From Rhizobium rhododendri (GTDB lineage: Bacteria; Pseudomonadota; Alphaproteobacteria; Rhizobiales; Rhizobiaceae), in contig NZ_CP117268.1 of assembly GCF_007000325.2 (NCBI RefSeq), positions 682,001 to 746,000 on the forward strand: a DNA stretch of 64,000 nt, in the 5' to 3' direction. Positions within the stretch are counted from its first letter, which is position 1, and each line of letters starts with the position of its first letter. Positions 8,146 to 16,900 of this stretch are shown piece after piece. Under the pieces are notes generated by a model that worked only from the letters and a program-made list of their open reading frames with translations, ran no database searches and was not told the DNA's origin. The position numbers and the translations under genes are program-made.

Positions 8146-9036
8146 ATGACCTCGAAATTTCGCGGCGTTTACACCGTGATGATTACACCGTTGGACGAAG
8201 ACGGTGCTGTTGATCTGACGGCACTCGCCGCCTTTACCGACTGGCAGATCCGCGAAGGCATTCACGGTCTCATTCCCCTTGGTTCCACGGGCGAGTTCCT
8301 GTCTCTCAGCGAAGACGAGCGGGATGGTGTTGCGAGGACCGTCATCGAGACGGCCGCGGGGCGTGTTCCGGTATTGATCGGCACTGGCGCGGAGGACACC
8401 AGGGAATGTGTCCGGCTCAGCAAGAAGGCGGAAGAGATGGGTGCGGACGGGGTAATGATCATCCCGCCATTCTATTCTACGCCTACCGATGACGAGATCG
8501 TCCATCACTACAGGACTGTCGCATCGTCGATCTCCATTCCGATCATGGTCTATAACAATCCGGCGACCGCCAATGTCGATCTCAAGCCAGAACTGGTGAA
8601 GCGGATCGCGGCGATCGAAGGCTGTGACTACATAAAGGAGTCGACACTGGAGGTCACCCGTGTCCGTGACATTATCCGTCTGGCCGGTGACAACATGACC
8701 GTATTTGGCGGCATCCTGGGTTTCGAGTCCTTCGTTCTTGGCGCGCAGGGCTGGGTTGCCGTCGCCTCGAACGTCGCTCCGGGGCCGATGGCGCGGATAT
8801 TCGAGCTGGTTGCTGACGAGAAGAACATCGACGAAGCAAGAGCGCTTTATCTGAAGTGGCTTCCGGTCATCCAGGCCGTCGGAGGTCAGGCCTACGTTGC
8901 AGGATCGAAGTCGCTTCTCAATCACATGGGATTCGGAGCGGGACAGCCGCGGCCGCCGCGCCTGCCGTTGCCGGCTGCACAGGATGCTGCGATAAAGAAG
9001 ATGGTTGCCGACTTCTGCCTCAGCTTCCACGCCTAA
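8146..9036 (+). CDS. DapA/N-acetylneuraminate-lyase family class I aldolase, possible pyrroline-hydroxycarboxylate deaminase-like enzyme
   Basis: A 296-aa (beta/alpha)8 barrel of normal family length. Landmarks are GSTGEFLSL (carboxylate-binding loop), the catalytic Tyr in MVYNNPATA and the Schiff-base Lys in CDYIKEST. Members catalyse aldol cleavage, condensation or deamination/decarboxylation of 2-keto acids. Its place between an amino-acid permease and a flavin/iron-sulfur dehydrogenase parallels LhpC in hydroxyproline catabolism. There D-hydroxyproline is oxidised to 1-pyrroline-4-hydroxy-2-carboxylate, which the DapA-like enzyme deaminates to 2-oxoglutarate semialdehyde. No epimerase or semialdehyde dehydrogenase is visible, so the pathway link is inference. 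Confidence 0.85.
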   Translation: MTSKFRGVYTVMITPLDEDGAVDLTALAAFTDWQIREGIHGLIPLGSTGEFLSLSEDERDGVARTVIETAAGRVPVLIGTGAEDTRECVRLSKKAEEMGADGVMIIPPFYSTPTDDEIVHHYRTVASSISIPIMVYNNPATANVDLKPELVKRIAAIEGCDYIKESTLEVTRVRDIIRLAGDNMTVFGGILGFESFVLGAQGWVAVASNVAPGPMARIFELVADEKNIDEARALYLKWLPVIQAVGGQAYVAGSKSLLNHMGFGAGQPRPPRLPLPAAQDAAIKKMVADFCLSFHA

Positions 9037-9047
9037 GGGACGACTGC

Positions 9048-11966
9048 ATGCCCGACATTCTCACCAAAACTCCAGAAGTCGGGCTGATCAACCTCTTTGT
9101 AGATGGCGTCGGCATCGCCGTCGAGAAGGGCCTGTCTGTAGCAGCCGCGATCGAGGCATCGGGCTCTCACGGATTTTCCCGAGGTCTAAAGGGAGAGCCG
9201 CGCGGTCTTTTCTGCGGCATGGGCGCGTGTCAGGACTGCCTCGTCGCGGTCGACGGCAGACTGAGCCAGCGGGCATGCATGACGATCGTCGCGGACGGAA
9301 TGCGCATTGAACGCCCTTCACCTCGGGCTGAGATCTCGTCGTCGGGCATCGCCGATCTCTGCGACGTCCCTTCGTCGCTCCCTACGCGCGTGATGGACAT
9401 GCTGGTGGTGGGGGCGGGACCCGCGGGTCTCGCCGCTGCCCAAGCGGCTGTCGCGGCGGGCGCAAGCGTCACGATTGTAGACGAGCGAGCCACGCCCGGT
9501 GGCCAATACTTCAAGCAACCGTCGAGCGACCATGCGAAAGAGCATCTGCGTGGTGACGCGCAGGCGAGCCAGGGTGCCGATCTAATTCGCTTGCTCGAGA
9601 AAAGCGGCGTCGCCATTCTCAGGGGTACCATGGTCTGGGGTGCTCAGCTGAACGAGGATGGTAAAGCGACTATCGGATGCTTCGGGCCTGACGGTGCATT
9701 CTACTGCCAGCCGAAATTTTTGATCATAGCGACAGGTGCTTACGAACGACCCGCCGCCGTGCCGGGTTGGACCTTGCCTGGTGCGATGACAGCAGGTGCG
9801 GCACAGACGCTGCTCAGAAGCTATGCGACCGTTCCGGGAAAGCGGATCGTCGTCACCGGGAATGGCCCTTTGAACATTCAGGTGGCAAACGAGATCCGCA
9901 AGGCGGGCGGTATAGTTGTCGCTCTTGCCGATAAGGCGGCGCCACCGTGGAAGTCGCCTGGAGCCGGCGCGCAACTCTTTGCTGCCGATGCCACGCTTGC
10001 GTTACTGGGCTGTCGTCAACTCTCGGCGTTGCGATCTGCCGGAACGAAGGTCTTCTGGGAGACCACCCTCAAAGCGATTCACGGGCGTGAGAAGGTGGAG
10101 AGCGTCACCATCTCGGGGCCAAAGGGTGAGCGAACTATAGACGCTGACGCTGTATTGATCGGCGGCGACTTCACCCCATCCAACGAATTGTCCCGACTGC
10201 TTGGATGCGGCCATGAAGTCGTCGGTGGCGAGCTGTCCGCGATCTGCGGCGAGGGTGGCGAGACCACGATAGAAGGTATCCACGTCATCGGTGAAGCTGC
10301 TCGCTTCGGTGGGGCGTATGTTGCAATGGCAGAAGGGCGTCTAGCGGGCTTGGCCGTTGCGAAAAAGCTCGGTCTGGATGCCTCGCCAGATATCAAGGCG
10401 CAGCGACGACTCGGTCGCCATCGCGCATTTCAGAAGGCACTCTGGAACCTGTTCGCGCCAATCGAGAATGCGGTACAAATTCAGCCGCCGGAGACCATCG
10501 TCTGCCGCTGCGAAGGTGTCACTCTAGGGACATTGCAGGCAATCAGCGCGCGTAGCGCAAATGACGTCGCGACGGTGAAGCGGCTGTCACGTGCTGGTAT
10601 GGGTCGTTGCCAAGGACGCTACTGTAGTAAGCGCGTGGCGAACGTAGTGGGCGAGACTCGTCGAGGCAGCGAAACTCAGGGTTTCCTTGCCCCTCAGATG
10701 CCACTTCGTCCTCTTCCGCTTGCAGCACTTGCGGTCGAGAAACCGGAATGGGGTGGTCATAAAAGGGCCATGCTGCCAGAGAGGTCACCCCGTGTCGAGA
10801 TTGTGCCTTTACCCATATCGAGCATTTCGACGCTAGTCATCGGGGCAGGGATCGCAGGCCTGTCCACGGCGCTTTTTCTTGCCAGAGCCGGCGAAGATGT
10901 CGCAATCGTCGAACGCGCCTTCCCTAACTCGTTGGCGTCGGGCGGCAACGCGGGCAGTCTTCACGCCCAACTGCTTTCCTTCGATCACGGCAGCCGCGCC
11001 GAGGCCGGGGGAGGGCCTGCAGTGCAAACTTTGCCGTTGCAGCGCGATTCCATTCGCCTGTGGGCCGACTTGCAGAAGGAACTCGGCCGGGATTTCGAAA
11101 TGAAAGTGACAGGCGGCGTCATGGTTGCCGAGACCGACGCGCATATGCGCTTTCTTGCGGCCAAGGTGGCGGCAGAACGTGGAGCTGGCATCGACAGTCG
11201 ACTGATCGACCGTGACGAGCTTCGCCATATCGAGCCGCATCTGTCGCCGGACTTCGTCGGTGCAGCCTATTGCTCGCAGGAAGGCAAGATCAATCCGCTC
11301 GTTGCCACGCAATACGTTCTCGAAGCGGCGCAACAGCAAGGTGCCCACGTGTTCGAGCGCTGCGAGGTCCTCTCCATCGCCTCGGTAGCCTCCGGAGGCT
11401 TCGACGTGAGAACGTCGCGCGGCAACATTCGAGTAAAACGCGTCATCAATGCCGCCGGCGCGTTCGCCTCACGCATCGGCGCAATGCTTGGTCTTGATAT
11501 CCCCGTGTTCGGCGCGCCATTGCAGATGGTCGTGACCGAAGCAGCAGCGCCCCTTATCACCTGCCTCGTCGCGCATGCTGATCGGCATCTGACCTTGAAG
11601 CAAGCGTTCAACGGAAACTTCATCATCGGCGGCGGATGGACCGCAGGTCTCGATCCGGTTCACCAGCACCCCCGACCGTCGTTTTCCAGTCTTGAAGGCA
11701 ATCTTTGGGTTGCCCAGCATGTCGTGCCCGCCCTTCGCAAGCTGAACGTCATTCGCAGCTGGGCGGCGATGAACATCAATATCGATGGCGCCCCGATCCT
11801 CGGAGAGCACCCGTCGCAGCCTGGGTTTTTCAACGCGGTCACATCGAACGGCTACACACTCGGCCCGCTGATCGGACATCTCACGGCTCAGCTGGTGCTT
11901 GGGCGCGAGACCGGTCAGGCGCTGCAGCCTTTTTCCATATCCCGCTTCTCGAAAGGTCGATCATGA
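9048..11966 (+). CDS. Three-part fusion dehydrogenase: [2Fe-2S] ferredoxin + FAD/NAD oxidoreductase with BFD-like [2Fe-2S] domain + DadA-type FAD amino-acid oxidase
   Basis: A 972-aa polypeptide combining what are usually three genes. Residues about 10-95 are a [2Fe-2S] ferredoxin-like domain ([19 protein letters not shown]). Residues about 118-450 form a pyridine-nucleotide-type flavoprotein ([46 protein letters not shown]). Residues about 480-540 form a BFD-like domain with CRCEG, then RCQGRYCSK. Residues about 592-972 form a DadA/glycine-oxidase-type FAD domain ([22 protein letters not shown]-terminal [17 protein letters not shown]). This equals an LhpF-LhpE-LhpB heterotrimer in one chain, suggesting oxidation of a D- or secondary amino acid with electron transfer through two iron-sulfur clusters. 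The start at 9048 lies 11 nt after the DapA-family stop; an earlier in-frame start at 8856 would only add overlap. It overlaps the ATPase gene by 4 nt. Confidence 0.88.
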   Translation: MPDILTKTPEVGLINLFVDGVGIAVEKGLSVAAAIEASGSHGFSRGLKGEPRGLFCGMGACQDCLVAVDGRLSQRACMTIVADGMRIERPSPRAEISSSGIADLCDVPSSLPTRVMDMLVVGAGPAGLAAAQAAVAAGASVTIVDERATPGGQYFKQPSSDHAKEHLRGDAQASQGADLIRLLEKSGVAILRGTMVWGAQLNEDGKATIGCFGPDGAFYCQPKFLIIATGAYERPAAVPGWTLPGAMTAGAAQTLLRSYATVPGKRIVVTGNGPLNIQVANEIRKAGGIVVALADKAAPPWKSPGAGAQLFAADATLALLGCRQLSALRSAGTKVFWETTLKAIHGREKVESVTISGPKGERTIDADAVLIGGDFTPSNELSRLLGCGHEVVGGELSAICGEGGETTIEGIHVIGEAARFGGAYVAMAEGRLAGLAVAKKLGLDASPDIKAQRRLGRHRAFQKALWNLFAPIENAVQIQPPETIVCRCEGVTLGTLQAISARSANDVATVKRLSRAGMGRCQGRYCSKRVANVVGETRRGSETQGFLAPQMPLRPLPLAALAVEKPEWGGHKRAMLPERSPRVEIVPLPISSISTLVIGAGIAGLSTALFLARAGEDVAIVERAFPNSLASGGNAGSLHAQLLSFDHGSRAEAGGGPAVQTLPLQRDSIRLWADLQKELGRDFEMKVTGGVMVAETDAHMRFLAAKVAAERGAGIDSRLIDRDELRHIEPHLSPDFVGAAYCSQEGKINPLVATQYVLEAAQQQGAHVFERCEVLSIASVASGGFDVRTSRGNIRVKRVINAAGAFASRIGAMLGLDIPVFGAPLQMVVTEAAAPLITCLVAHADRHLTLKQAFNGNFIIGGGWTAGLDPVHQHPRPSFSSLEGNLWVAQHVVPALRKLNVIRSWAAMNINIDGAPILGEHPSQPGFFNAVTSNGYTLGPLIGHLTAQLVLGRETGQALQPFSISRFSKGRS

Positions 11967-12691
11967 TCGAGATCACAGGCATCACAAAATTCTACGGCAG
12001 CTTCGAGGTGCTGAAGAACTGTTCCGTAAAGGTGGAAAGAGGCGAAGTCATCGTCGTTTGCGGGCCTTCAGGATCCGGCAAATCCACGCTCATTAAATGC
12101 GTCAACGGCCTGGAGCCCTTTGACCAGGGTTCGATCCGTGTCCACGGCATCGAAGTCGGGGATCCGAAAACGGATCTGCCAAACCTGCGCACCCGCGTCG
12201 GGATGGTTTTTCAGAATTTCGAGCTCTTTCCGCATCTGACGATCATAGAGAACATCATGCTAGCCCAGAAGATCGTCCTCGGTCGTACGGCAGTCAGTGC
12301 CGAAAAGAAGGCTATGGAGCTTCTCGATCGCGTCGGTTTGGTCGAACAAGCAAAGAAATATCCTAGCCAGCTTTCGGGCGGCCAGCAGCAACGTGTCGCG
12401 ATTGCCCGTGCCCTGGCCATGGATCCGCTCGCCATGCTTTTCGACGAGCCGACCTCGGCACTCGATCCGGAGATGATTTCGGAGGTTCTCGATGTGATGA
12501 CCGGGCTCGCGAAGGACGGAATGACGATGATGGTGGTGACGCACGAGATGGGTTTCGCCCGCCGAGTCGCCACCAGAGTCATCTTCATCGACCAGGGCGA
12601 GATCCTTGAGGATTGCCCGAGCGAAGAATTTTTTTCGGGGAAACACAATCCAAGGACGGAAGCGTTTCTCGGCAAGATTCTTCAGCATTGA
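11963..12691 (+). CDS. Amino-acid ABC transporter ATP-binding protein (GlnQ type), module B
   Basis: A 242-aa ATPase. Walker A is [10 protein letters not shown]-loop [11 protein letters not shown], signature LSGGQQQR, Walker [15 protein letters not shown] and H-loop VVTHEM. It is complete and of the usual length. Its ATG overlaps the fusion-dehydrogenase stop (ATGA). Transporter subunits and catabolic enzymes are therefore interleaved in one transcription unit (binding protein, permease, lyase, dehydrogenase, ATPase), a sign that uptake and degradation are co-produced. Confidence 0.92.
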   Translation: MIEITGITKFYGSFEVLKNCSVKVERGEVIVVCGPSGSGKSTLIKCVNGLEPFDQGSIRVHGIEVGDPKTDLPNLRTRVGMVFQNFELFPHLTIIENIMLAQKIVLGRTAVSAEKKAMELLDRVGLVEQAKKYPSQLSGGQQQRVAIARALAMDPLAMLFDEPTSALDPEMISEVLDVMTGLAKDGMTMMVVTHEMGFARRVATRVIFIDQGEILEDCPSEEFFSGKHNPRTEAFLGKILQH

Positions 12692-12702
12692 AAGGCGTTG
12701 CC

Positions 12703-12836
12703 ATGCCCGAACTCGATCTCGTCATCAAAAGCGCCAACGTGGCCACCGCGTCGCACTGTTCCTGGGCGATGTAAAAGAGCGGGACAAATACCGGCCATCT
12801 GCAACTCGGCCAGCCGAAAAAGATTATCACAACTGA
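12703..12836 (+). pseudogene. Remnant of a cyclic amidohydrolase/hydantoinase-like gene (internal deletion)
   Basis: Eleven nt after the ATPase stop an ATG opens MPELDLVIKSANVATASH and stops after 23 codons. This opening resembles the first strand of dihydropyrimidinases, hydantoinases and other cyclic amidohydrolases (LVIKNARVATAS-type). In the next frame about 26 codons run to a stop at 12836 (ending RPAEKDYHN), which could be the far C-terminal end of the same gene. The picture is of a roughly 1.4-kb gene reduced to its two ends by an internal deletion. The match is by eye and short, so the identity is tentative. Confidence 0.4.
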
Positions 12837-12854
12837 AAAATAGAAAGATCGACA

Positions 12855-13265
12855 ATGAAACTGAAAATTACCGCAGGCCCGTTCACTTTCGATGCCAAGC
12901 TGGAGGTCGAGAAAGCGCCGAAAACCGCGGAGGCGTTCTTGAAGCACCTGCCCTTCAGCGGGGAGATTGTGCACGTTCGCTGGTCGGGCGAGGGCGTCTG
13001 GATTCCGCTCGGAGACAAGGACTTCGGCGTCGGCTATGAAAACCACACGAGCCATCCCGCCCCTGGTCATATCATTCTGTATCCCGGTGGGATCAGCGAG
13101 ACGGAAATTCTGCTTGCCTATGGCGGTGTCGACTTCTCGTCAAAAATGGGCCAGCTTGCCGGAAACCACTTCATCACCATCACCTCTGATTTGGACAAGC
13201 TCGCTGAACTGGGCGTAATGACGCTTTGGCGGGGTGCCCAGGCAATCAAGTTTGAGGTTGCGTAG
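12855..13265 (+). CDS. DUF3830 cyclophilin-like protein (copy 2)
   Basis: A 136-aa paralogue of the protein at 4355-4771, gap-free over almost the whole length, with the same YENHTSHPAPGH core and LYPGGISETEILLAYGGV and GQLAGNHFITITS blocks. Differences cluster in the N-terminal 40 residues and near the C-terminus. It is preceded by an AGAAAGA box and closes the module B operon. No signal peptide or membrane segment. Having one copy per module implies a specific, non-interchangeable or dosage-related role; function unknown. Confidence 0.85.
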   Translation: MKLKITAGPFTFDAKLEVEKAPKTAEAFLKHLPFSGEIVHVRWSGEGVWIPLGDKDFGVGYENHTSHPAPGHIILYPGGISETEILLAYGGVDFSSKMGQLAGNHFITITSDLDKLAELGVMTLWRGAQAIKFEVA

Positions 13266-13275
13266 AATGGGCAAA

Positions 13276-13301
13276 CCGACACGCTACCGTCAGCGTGTCG
13301 G
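13276..13301 (+). terminator. Perfect 10-bp stem-loop after the module B operon
   Basis: CCGACACGCT (13276-13285) pairs exactly with AGCGTGTCGG (13292-13301) around a 6-nt loop, 10 nt past the DUF3830 stop. There is no following T-tract, so if it terminates transcription it may do so with Rho or mainly stabilise the 3' end. Confidence 0.5.
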
Positions 13302-13594
13302 ACATCATCGGATTTCCGAGTTTCCAGTGAATTGCGACTTGCAACTGCTTTGATCGGTGGCAGTCGTTCATACCCGGTGGGCGCCACCTAGCAGACTGTG
13401 GTTTAGACTGCACTGAGGCATAAAATGAGCGGCATTTAGATAGCCTCGCTAGCTTGCGCAGTATCATTTCTCTATGTCGAGGCACACGAGGTTGTGAGAT
13501 GCCCGGAATTGGCCGCGTAGTCACTTCGCGGTCAGTCTTCCAAAGACTGCTGGCACCCAAGTCGGGAGATGTACCTCGCGAAACCGCGATAATT

Positions 13595-13640
13595 CAATAG
13601 CTTCACATTGAGGTCATTCGCGGGTCGCAGGTCCAAATCC
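13595..13640 (+). other. Possible degenerate 3' end of a tRNA
   Basis: The stretch contains GGTCGCAGGTCCAAATCCTA, which resembles the variable loop and T-arm of a bacterial tRNA. However, the T-loop reads TCCAAAT rather than TTCAAAT, the T-stem has a mismatch, and no matching 5' half, acceptor stem or CCA is present. It is best read as an old tRNA fragment, perhaps left by an integration event beside the decayed SDR gene. Weak evidence. Confidence 0.25.
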
Positions 13641-13642
13641 TA

Positions 13643-13930
13643 TCAAGGCGTTGGAATCGCAGAATGACGAAGTACAAGCACAAAACGTTCGGTGATAATC
13701 GGGTCGAACTTAACGCCGTTGACGATGATGCCAAGCTGGCTGAGTTCGCACGTGAAAAGCCTCGGGTGAGGTCGTGCAGCGCACTTCGTCGCGATATAGA
13801 GGGTGTTACCAGGTGGCCGCGCCACCTCTCCGAAAGCCGATGCGACGTTAATGACATGTCCATCCCGTCCTTGCAAAACGTTTTCAGCATCCTTGGTAAG
13901 CGCGATCGGAGAGCAGACGTTTACACTAAA
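13643..13930 (-). pseudogene. Short-chain dehydrogenase/reductase (SDR) fragment
   Basis: On the minus strand the frame reads NVCSPIALTKDAENVLQGRDGHVINVASAFGE, then NTLYIATKCA and LGIIVNGVKF with PIITERF. These are the central SDR landmarks: the N-N-A-type loop region, catalytic Ser in NVASA, the YxxxK pair (here Y-IAT-K) and the G-I-x-V-N strand. The Rossmann N-terminus (TGxxxGxG) and the C-terminal third are missing, so it is a truncated remnant. The rest of 13302-14229 holds no gene that I can support. Confidence 0.7.
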
Positions 13931-14229
13931 ACAGATGCCTTAAGACTGAACAGGCGATCCAGGAACGGAATTTTACAGCCTCGCGCCGTCGACAAGGGTG
14001 TCGAGACAACCTTCGATTTTTTTTCGAAAGCCTTTTCGATGACGACGATTAGGGCGTTGGTACCCTCGATCGTGCTGAGGTTTGCGCCAATGGCGTCCCG
14101 CTGGTCGAAATGAGGTTCACATTGCGTGGCCTTAAAAGGCTCCTGGAAAAACCCTGTTCTGCCAGCCATTCGATCGTACCGATGGTTCCGCCGCGTGCTC
14201 GAACCGGCCTTGCCATTATCTGGACGGGA

Positions 14230-15801
14230 TCAGTTGGGCTCACTATAAAAATCCTCGACAAGTTTTGGCGTGATGCGGTGATGAGTCGCTTGCTCGTAGT
14301 CATAGGCGAAAGTTAGCAGGTCCGCCTCGCTCCACAGGCGGCCGACGAATATCAGGCTGAACGGGCCGCCATTAGCAAACTGGCCCGCCGGCACCGTTAC
14401 GCCCGGCAGCCCGGCAATGTTGATTTCCGACACCGTCGTTGCCGGGAAGGTGGCTTCGTCGAAAATGCCTGGCAGCGCCTCGGACACCTGCGGAAAAATA
14501 AGAAGATCGAGATTGTTCTGCCGCATGACGGCATTGAACACCCGCAGATAGGATTGGCGCAGCGCCAGAAATTCGCTGAGATCGGGGACTGCCGCCGGAT
14601 TTTCTAGGGATTTGCTGAGGATCGGCATGGTCTTCGGGTGACTGCCCAGCAGCTTGTCATCGGCAAAAGGGTCGTCCGCCAGCAAGCCCTTTAAAGCCAG
14701 CAGCGAATTTGCTGCAGCCGAAGGGCCAAGCCGGCGGAGATAATTGTCGAAGTCATGGGCCATCGATTCCATGCCTCGCGGATCGAAATCACCCTCCAGG
14801 GCGCTGAGAGCGGCAAATTCCGTGCCGGCAAAAGGATCGTCGACCGCGACGATGCCGCGCTGCCTGAGCTCGTCAATCGCCACGGCGTAAAGCGCGGCGG
14901 CTTCCTTCGACAGCGGCTTCGTCCGCCATCCGGCACCGTAAAGGCCGACACGCGCGCCGTTGAGGGCGGTAAGGCTCAGCTTTGCAGTGTAGCCGCCCTC
15001 GGGAATATTGCCGATGCTCGCCACCGTTTTCGGGTCTTCGGCGGAATAGCCGGCCAAGACGTCGAGCAGCAGGGCGGCATCGGTGACAGTACGGGCATGC
15101 GGGCCGACGACGTCGCGGGTCGAGCCGGCCAGCGGCGCGACGCCGGCGTTCGGCACCAGGGCAAACGTCGGTTTGACGCTGACGAGGCTCTGGGCGGCGG
15201 CCGGGTTCTGGATCGAGCCGCCGGTCTCCTCGGCCAGGCCAACGACGGCGAAGCCGGCGGCAATCGCCGTTGCCGTGCCGCTCGAGCTGGCACCGGGGGC
15301 AATGGCGCGATTGACGGCGTTGTAGGTCGGGCCGTCCCAGCTCGAATTGGCGCGGGCGCCATCATGGCTGAAGGCCGGGATATTCGTCTTGCCGAGAATA
15401 ATCGCCCCGGCCGTCTTCAGCCGGCCAACGACAGGCGCGTCGCGTTCCGGCATCAGATCGATGCCGCCCGTGCCGCTGTAGAGTTGCGCCCAGCCGGCTG
15501 TCGACGGCAGGCCGACAAAATCCATCGCTTCCTTGACGACGACGGGCACGCCGGCCAGGGGGCCGAGCGTTTCGCCGGCAGCCCGGCGCGCGTCAATGGC
15601 CTTCGCATCCGCCAAGGCAGCAGAGTTCATGAAGGTAAAGGCATTGTAGTAAGGCTCAAAGCGCTCGATCCGCGCCAGACAGGCGAGCGTCAGTTGCTCT
15701 GACGTATAGGCGCCGCTGGCAAAGGCGGCTTGGATGTCGTCAATTGTCAGTGCGGCGATATTAATATCGGCGAGGGGAGACATGGGGCTAGATGCGTTCA
15801 C
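14230..15801 (-). CDS. Amidase-signature family hydrolase
   Basis: A 523-aa amidase with the complete Ser-cisSer-Lys triad: Lys in GVPVVVKEAMD, cis-Ser in the GASSSGTATAIAAG glycine/serine loop, and nucleophile Ser in EETGGSIQNPAAA. Family enzymes hydrolyse amides, carboxybiuret, allophanate or glutamyl-tRNA intermediates. The GTG at 15799-15801 follows GGAG at good spacing. It lies 56 nt downstream of the cysteine hydrolase gene in a two-gene minus-strand operon. It is the most divergent of the four amidases in this cluster. The substrate cannot be inferred beyond an amide or ureide. Confidence 0.88.
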   Translation of the reverse strand: MNASSPMSPLADINIAALTIDDIQAAFASGAYTSEQLTLACLARIERFEPYYNAFTFMNSAALADAKAIDARRAAGETLGPLAGVPVVVKEAMDFVGLPSTAGWAQLYSGTGGIDLMPERDAPVVGRLKTAGAIILGKTNIPAFSHDGARANSSWDGPTYNAVNRAIAPGASSSGTATAIAAGFAVVGLAEETGGSIQNPAAAQSLVSVKPTFALVPNAGVAPLAGSTRDVVGPHARTVTDAALLLDVLAGYSAEDPKTVASIGNIPEGGYTAKLSLTALNGARVGLYGAGWRTKPLSKEAAALYAVAIDELRQRGIVAVDDPFAGTEFAALSALEGDFDPRGMESMAHDFDNYLRRLGPSAAANSLLALKGLLADDPFADDKLLGSHPKTMPILSKSLENPAAVPDLSEFLALRQSYLRVFNAVMRQNNLDLLIFPQVSEALPGIFDEATFPATTVSEINIAGLPGVTVPAGQFANGGPFSLIFVGRLWSEADLLTFAYDYEQATHHRITPKLVEDFYSEPN

Positions 15802-15857
15802 GATGATGCTCCAGACGTGGTGGATGGGAAACGTGCGCGACGCTGTCGCCGCCTCGG

Positions 15858-16565
15858 CTAGGCAGCTGCTTTAGTCGCGATCGAGCTTTCGATGAGGCCC
15901 AGCAGATGCGGCGTGTCCATGACATCGGCGAAGATCGCCGACATGCTGATCAGCGTCGCGTTGTGCTCCTCGTCGCTGAGCGTGGCGTTGGCGTCGGTCA
16001 TGAAGATGATGTTGTAGCCCATCTGCAACGCGTCGCGCGCCGTGCTTTCGCAGCAGCAGTTGGTCAACGTGCCGGTGATGATCAGTGTGTCGATGCCGCG
16101 TGCCTTCAGTTGCTGGTCGAGATCGCAGGTCTCGGGAATGAAGGCTGAAAAGCGTGTCTTGTCGAAGACGAGGTCAGCGTCCCTGACATCCAGCTCCGGC
16201 GCCAGCTGCCATTGGTCGGCGCCGCGCGAAAACGCCTCCGTCATGATGTCGAACTGGGTCTCGCTCATATAATTGTGGAACCAGACGTTCCAAGGCAGTT
16301 TTTCGGCCGCGTCATAGGTGTAGCGCAGAAAGACATTGGTGCCACCGGCGGCCCGCACCTCCCGGGAAATGCTGTTGACAGCGCCAACGATTTCGCGCGT
16401 CACCGGCACCTCGACCGCCGCACCCTCGGCGACGAAACCAACCTGCAGATCAACGATGATATGGGCGACCTTCGCCATGTCGAGACTGTCGAAAACGTAT
16501 TCCTTGCCGCCGCGCTGCTTGCGGCCGCGATCGATGATGTGCTGCGGGATCGAAATCTTATGCAT
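15858..16565 (-). CDS. Isochorismatase-fold cysteine hydrolase
   Basis: A 235-aa enzyme of the isochorismatase/nicotinamidase superfamily with the Asp-Lys-Cys triad: Asp in HIIVDLQVGF, Lys in FDKTRFSAF and Cys in the TLTNCCCEST helix start. The cis-peptide region before the Cys is conserved. Relatives include N-carbamoylsarcosine amidase, ureidoacrylate and biuret hydrolases. The sequence around the Cys (NCCCESTARDALQMGY) differs from the TTDVC pattern of the biuret hydrolases I know. A strong AGGAGAG box precedes the ATG. It is divergent from the sensor gene at 16901 and leads the operon with the amidase at 14230. Confidence 0.88.
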   Translation of the reverse strand: MHKISIPQHIIDRGRKQRGGKEYVFDSLDMAKVAHIIVDLQVGFVAEGAAVEVPVTREIVGAVNSISREVRAAGGTNVFLRYTYDAAEKLPWNVWFHNYMSETQFDIMTEAFSRGADQWQLAPELDVRDADLVFDKTRFSAFIPETCDLDQQLKARGIDTLIITGTLTNCCCESTARDALQMGYNIIFMTDANATLSDEEHNATLISMSAIFADVMDTPHLLGLIESSIATKAAA

Positions 16566-16651
16566 GTCGCTCTCCTTCGGTCAGGGTTGATGATCAGGGT
16601 CGGGAGTGATCGGGCGGCAGCCTGGCGCCTTGTCGACATGATCAGAATGAA

Positions 16652-16672
16652 ATAATTAATTACGAAACTATC
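16652..16672. promoter_or_regulatory. AT-rich 21-bp element, copy 1 (candidate regulon operator)
   Basis: It begins ATAATTAATTACGA and ends CTATC, in the 335-bp divergent region between the cysteine hydrolase (start 16565) and the sensor gene (start 16901). It matches the copy at 23486 at 16 of 21 positions. The remainder of the divergent region shows no gene. Likely bound by the local MarR protein or another cluster regulator; inference. Confidence 0.5.
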
Positions 16673-16900
16673 AGCTTGGCAAGTATTTTAATTATCGGCG
16701 TGGTGATTAAATAGGCCGCGCCGTCAGTCGATGAAAATTGCGCCAACTGTTTGACAGCCTCCTTCAAGCCATGCACTATGACGGCACACAGCGGATTACT
16801 TTCCAGGGCAACTGTTAATCCAATCGGATTGGCAGACCGTCAGCCATGGGCGAGGCATGGGACGAACTGCCGCTTCGATGCCCACAGAAGGGACAGCAAC

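Noticed and set aside
8856..9047. 64-residue N-terminal extension of the fusion dehydrogenase
   Set aside because: It overlaps the end of the DapA-family gene, and the ATG at 9048 gives the normal ferredoxin-domain start.
8146..11966. Firm assignment to hydroxyproline catabolism
   Set aside because: DapA-type and dehydrogenase genes fit, but no epimerase or semialdehyde dehydrogenase is in view, and opine or other amino-acid pathways use similar enzymes.
14755..15702. Plus-strand frame opposite the amidase at 14230
   Set aside because: Antisense shadow with no recognisable motif; the minus-strand frame has the full amidase triad.
15858..16565. Naming the cysteine hydrolase as biuret hydrolase
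   Set aside because: The motif around the catalytic Cys and the overall pattern do not match the biuret hydrolases I know; only the superfamily is safe.
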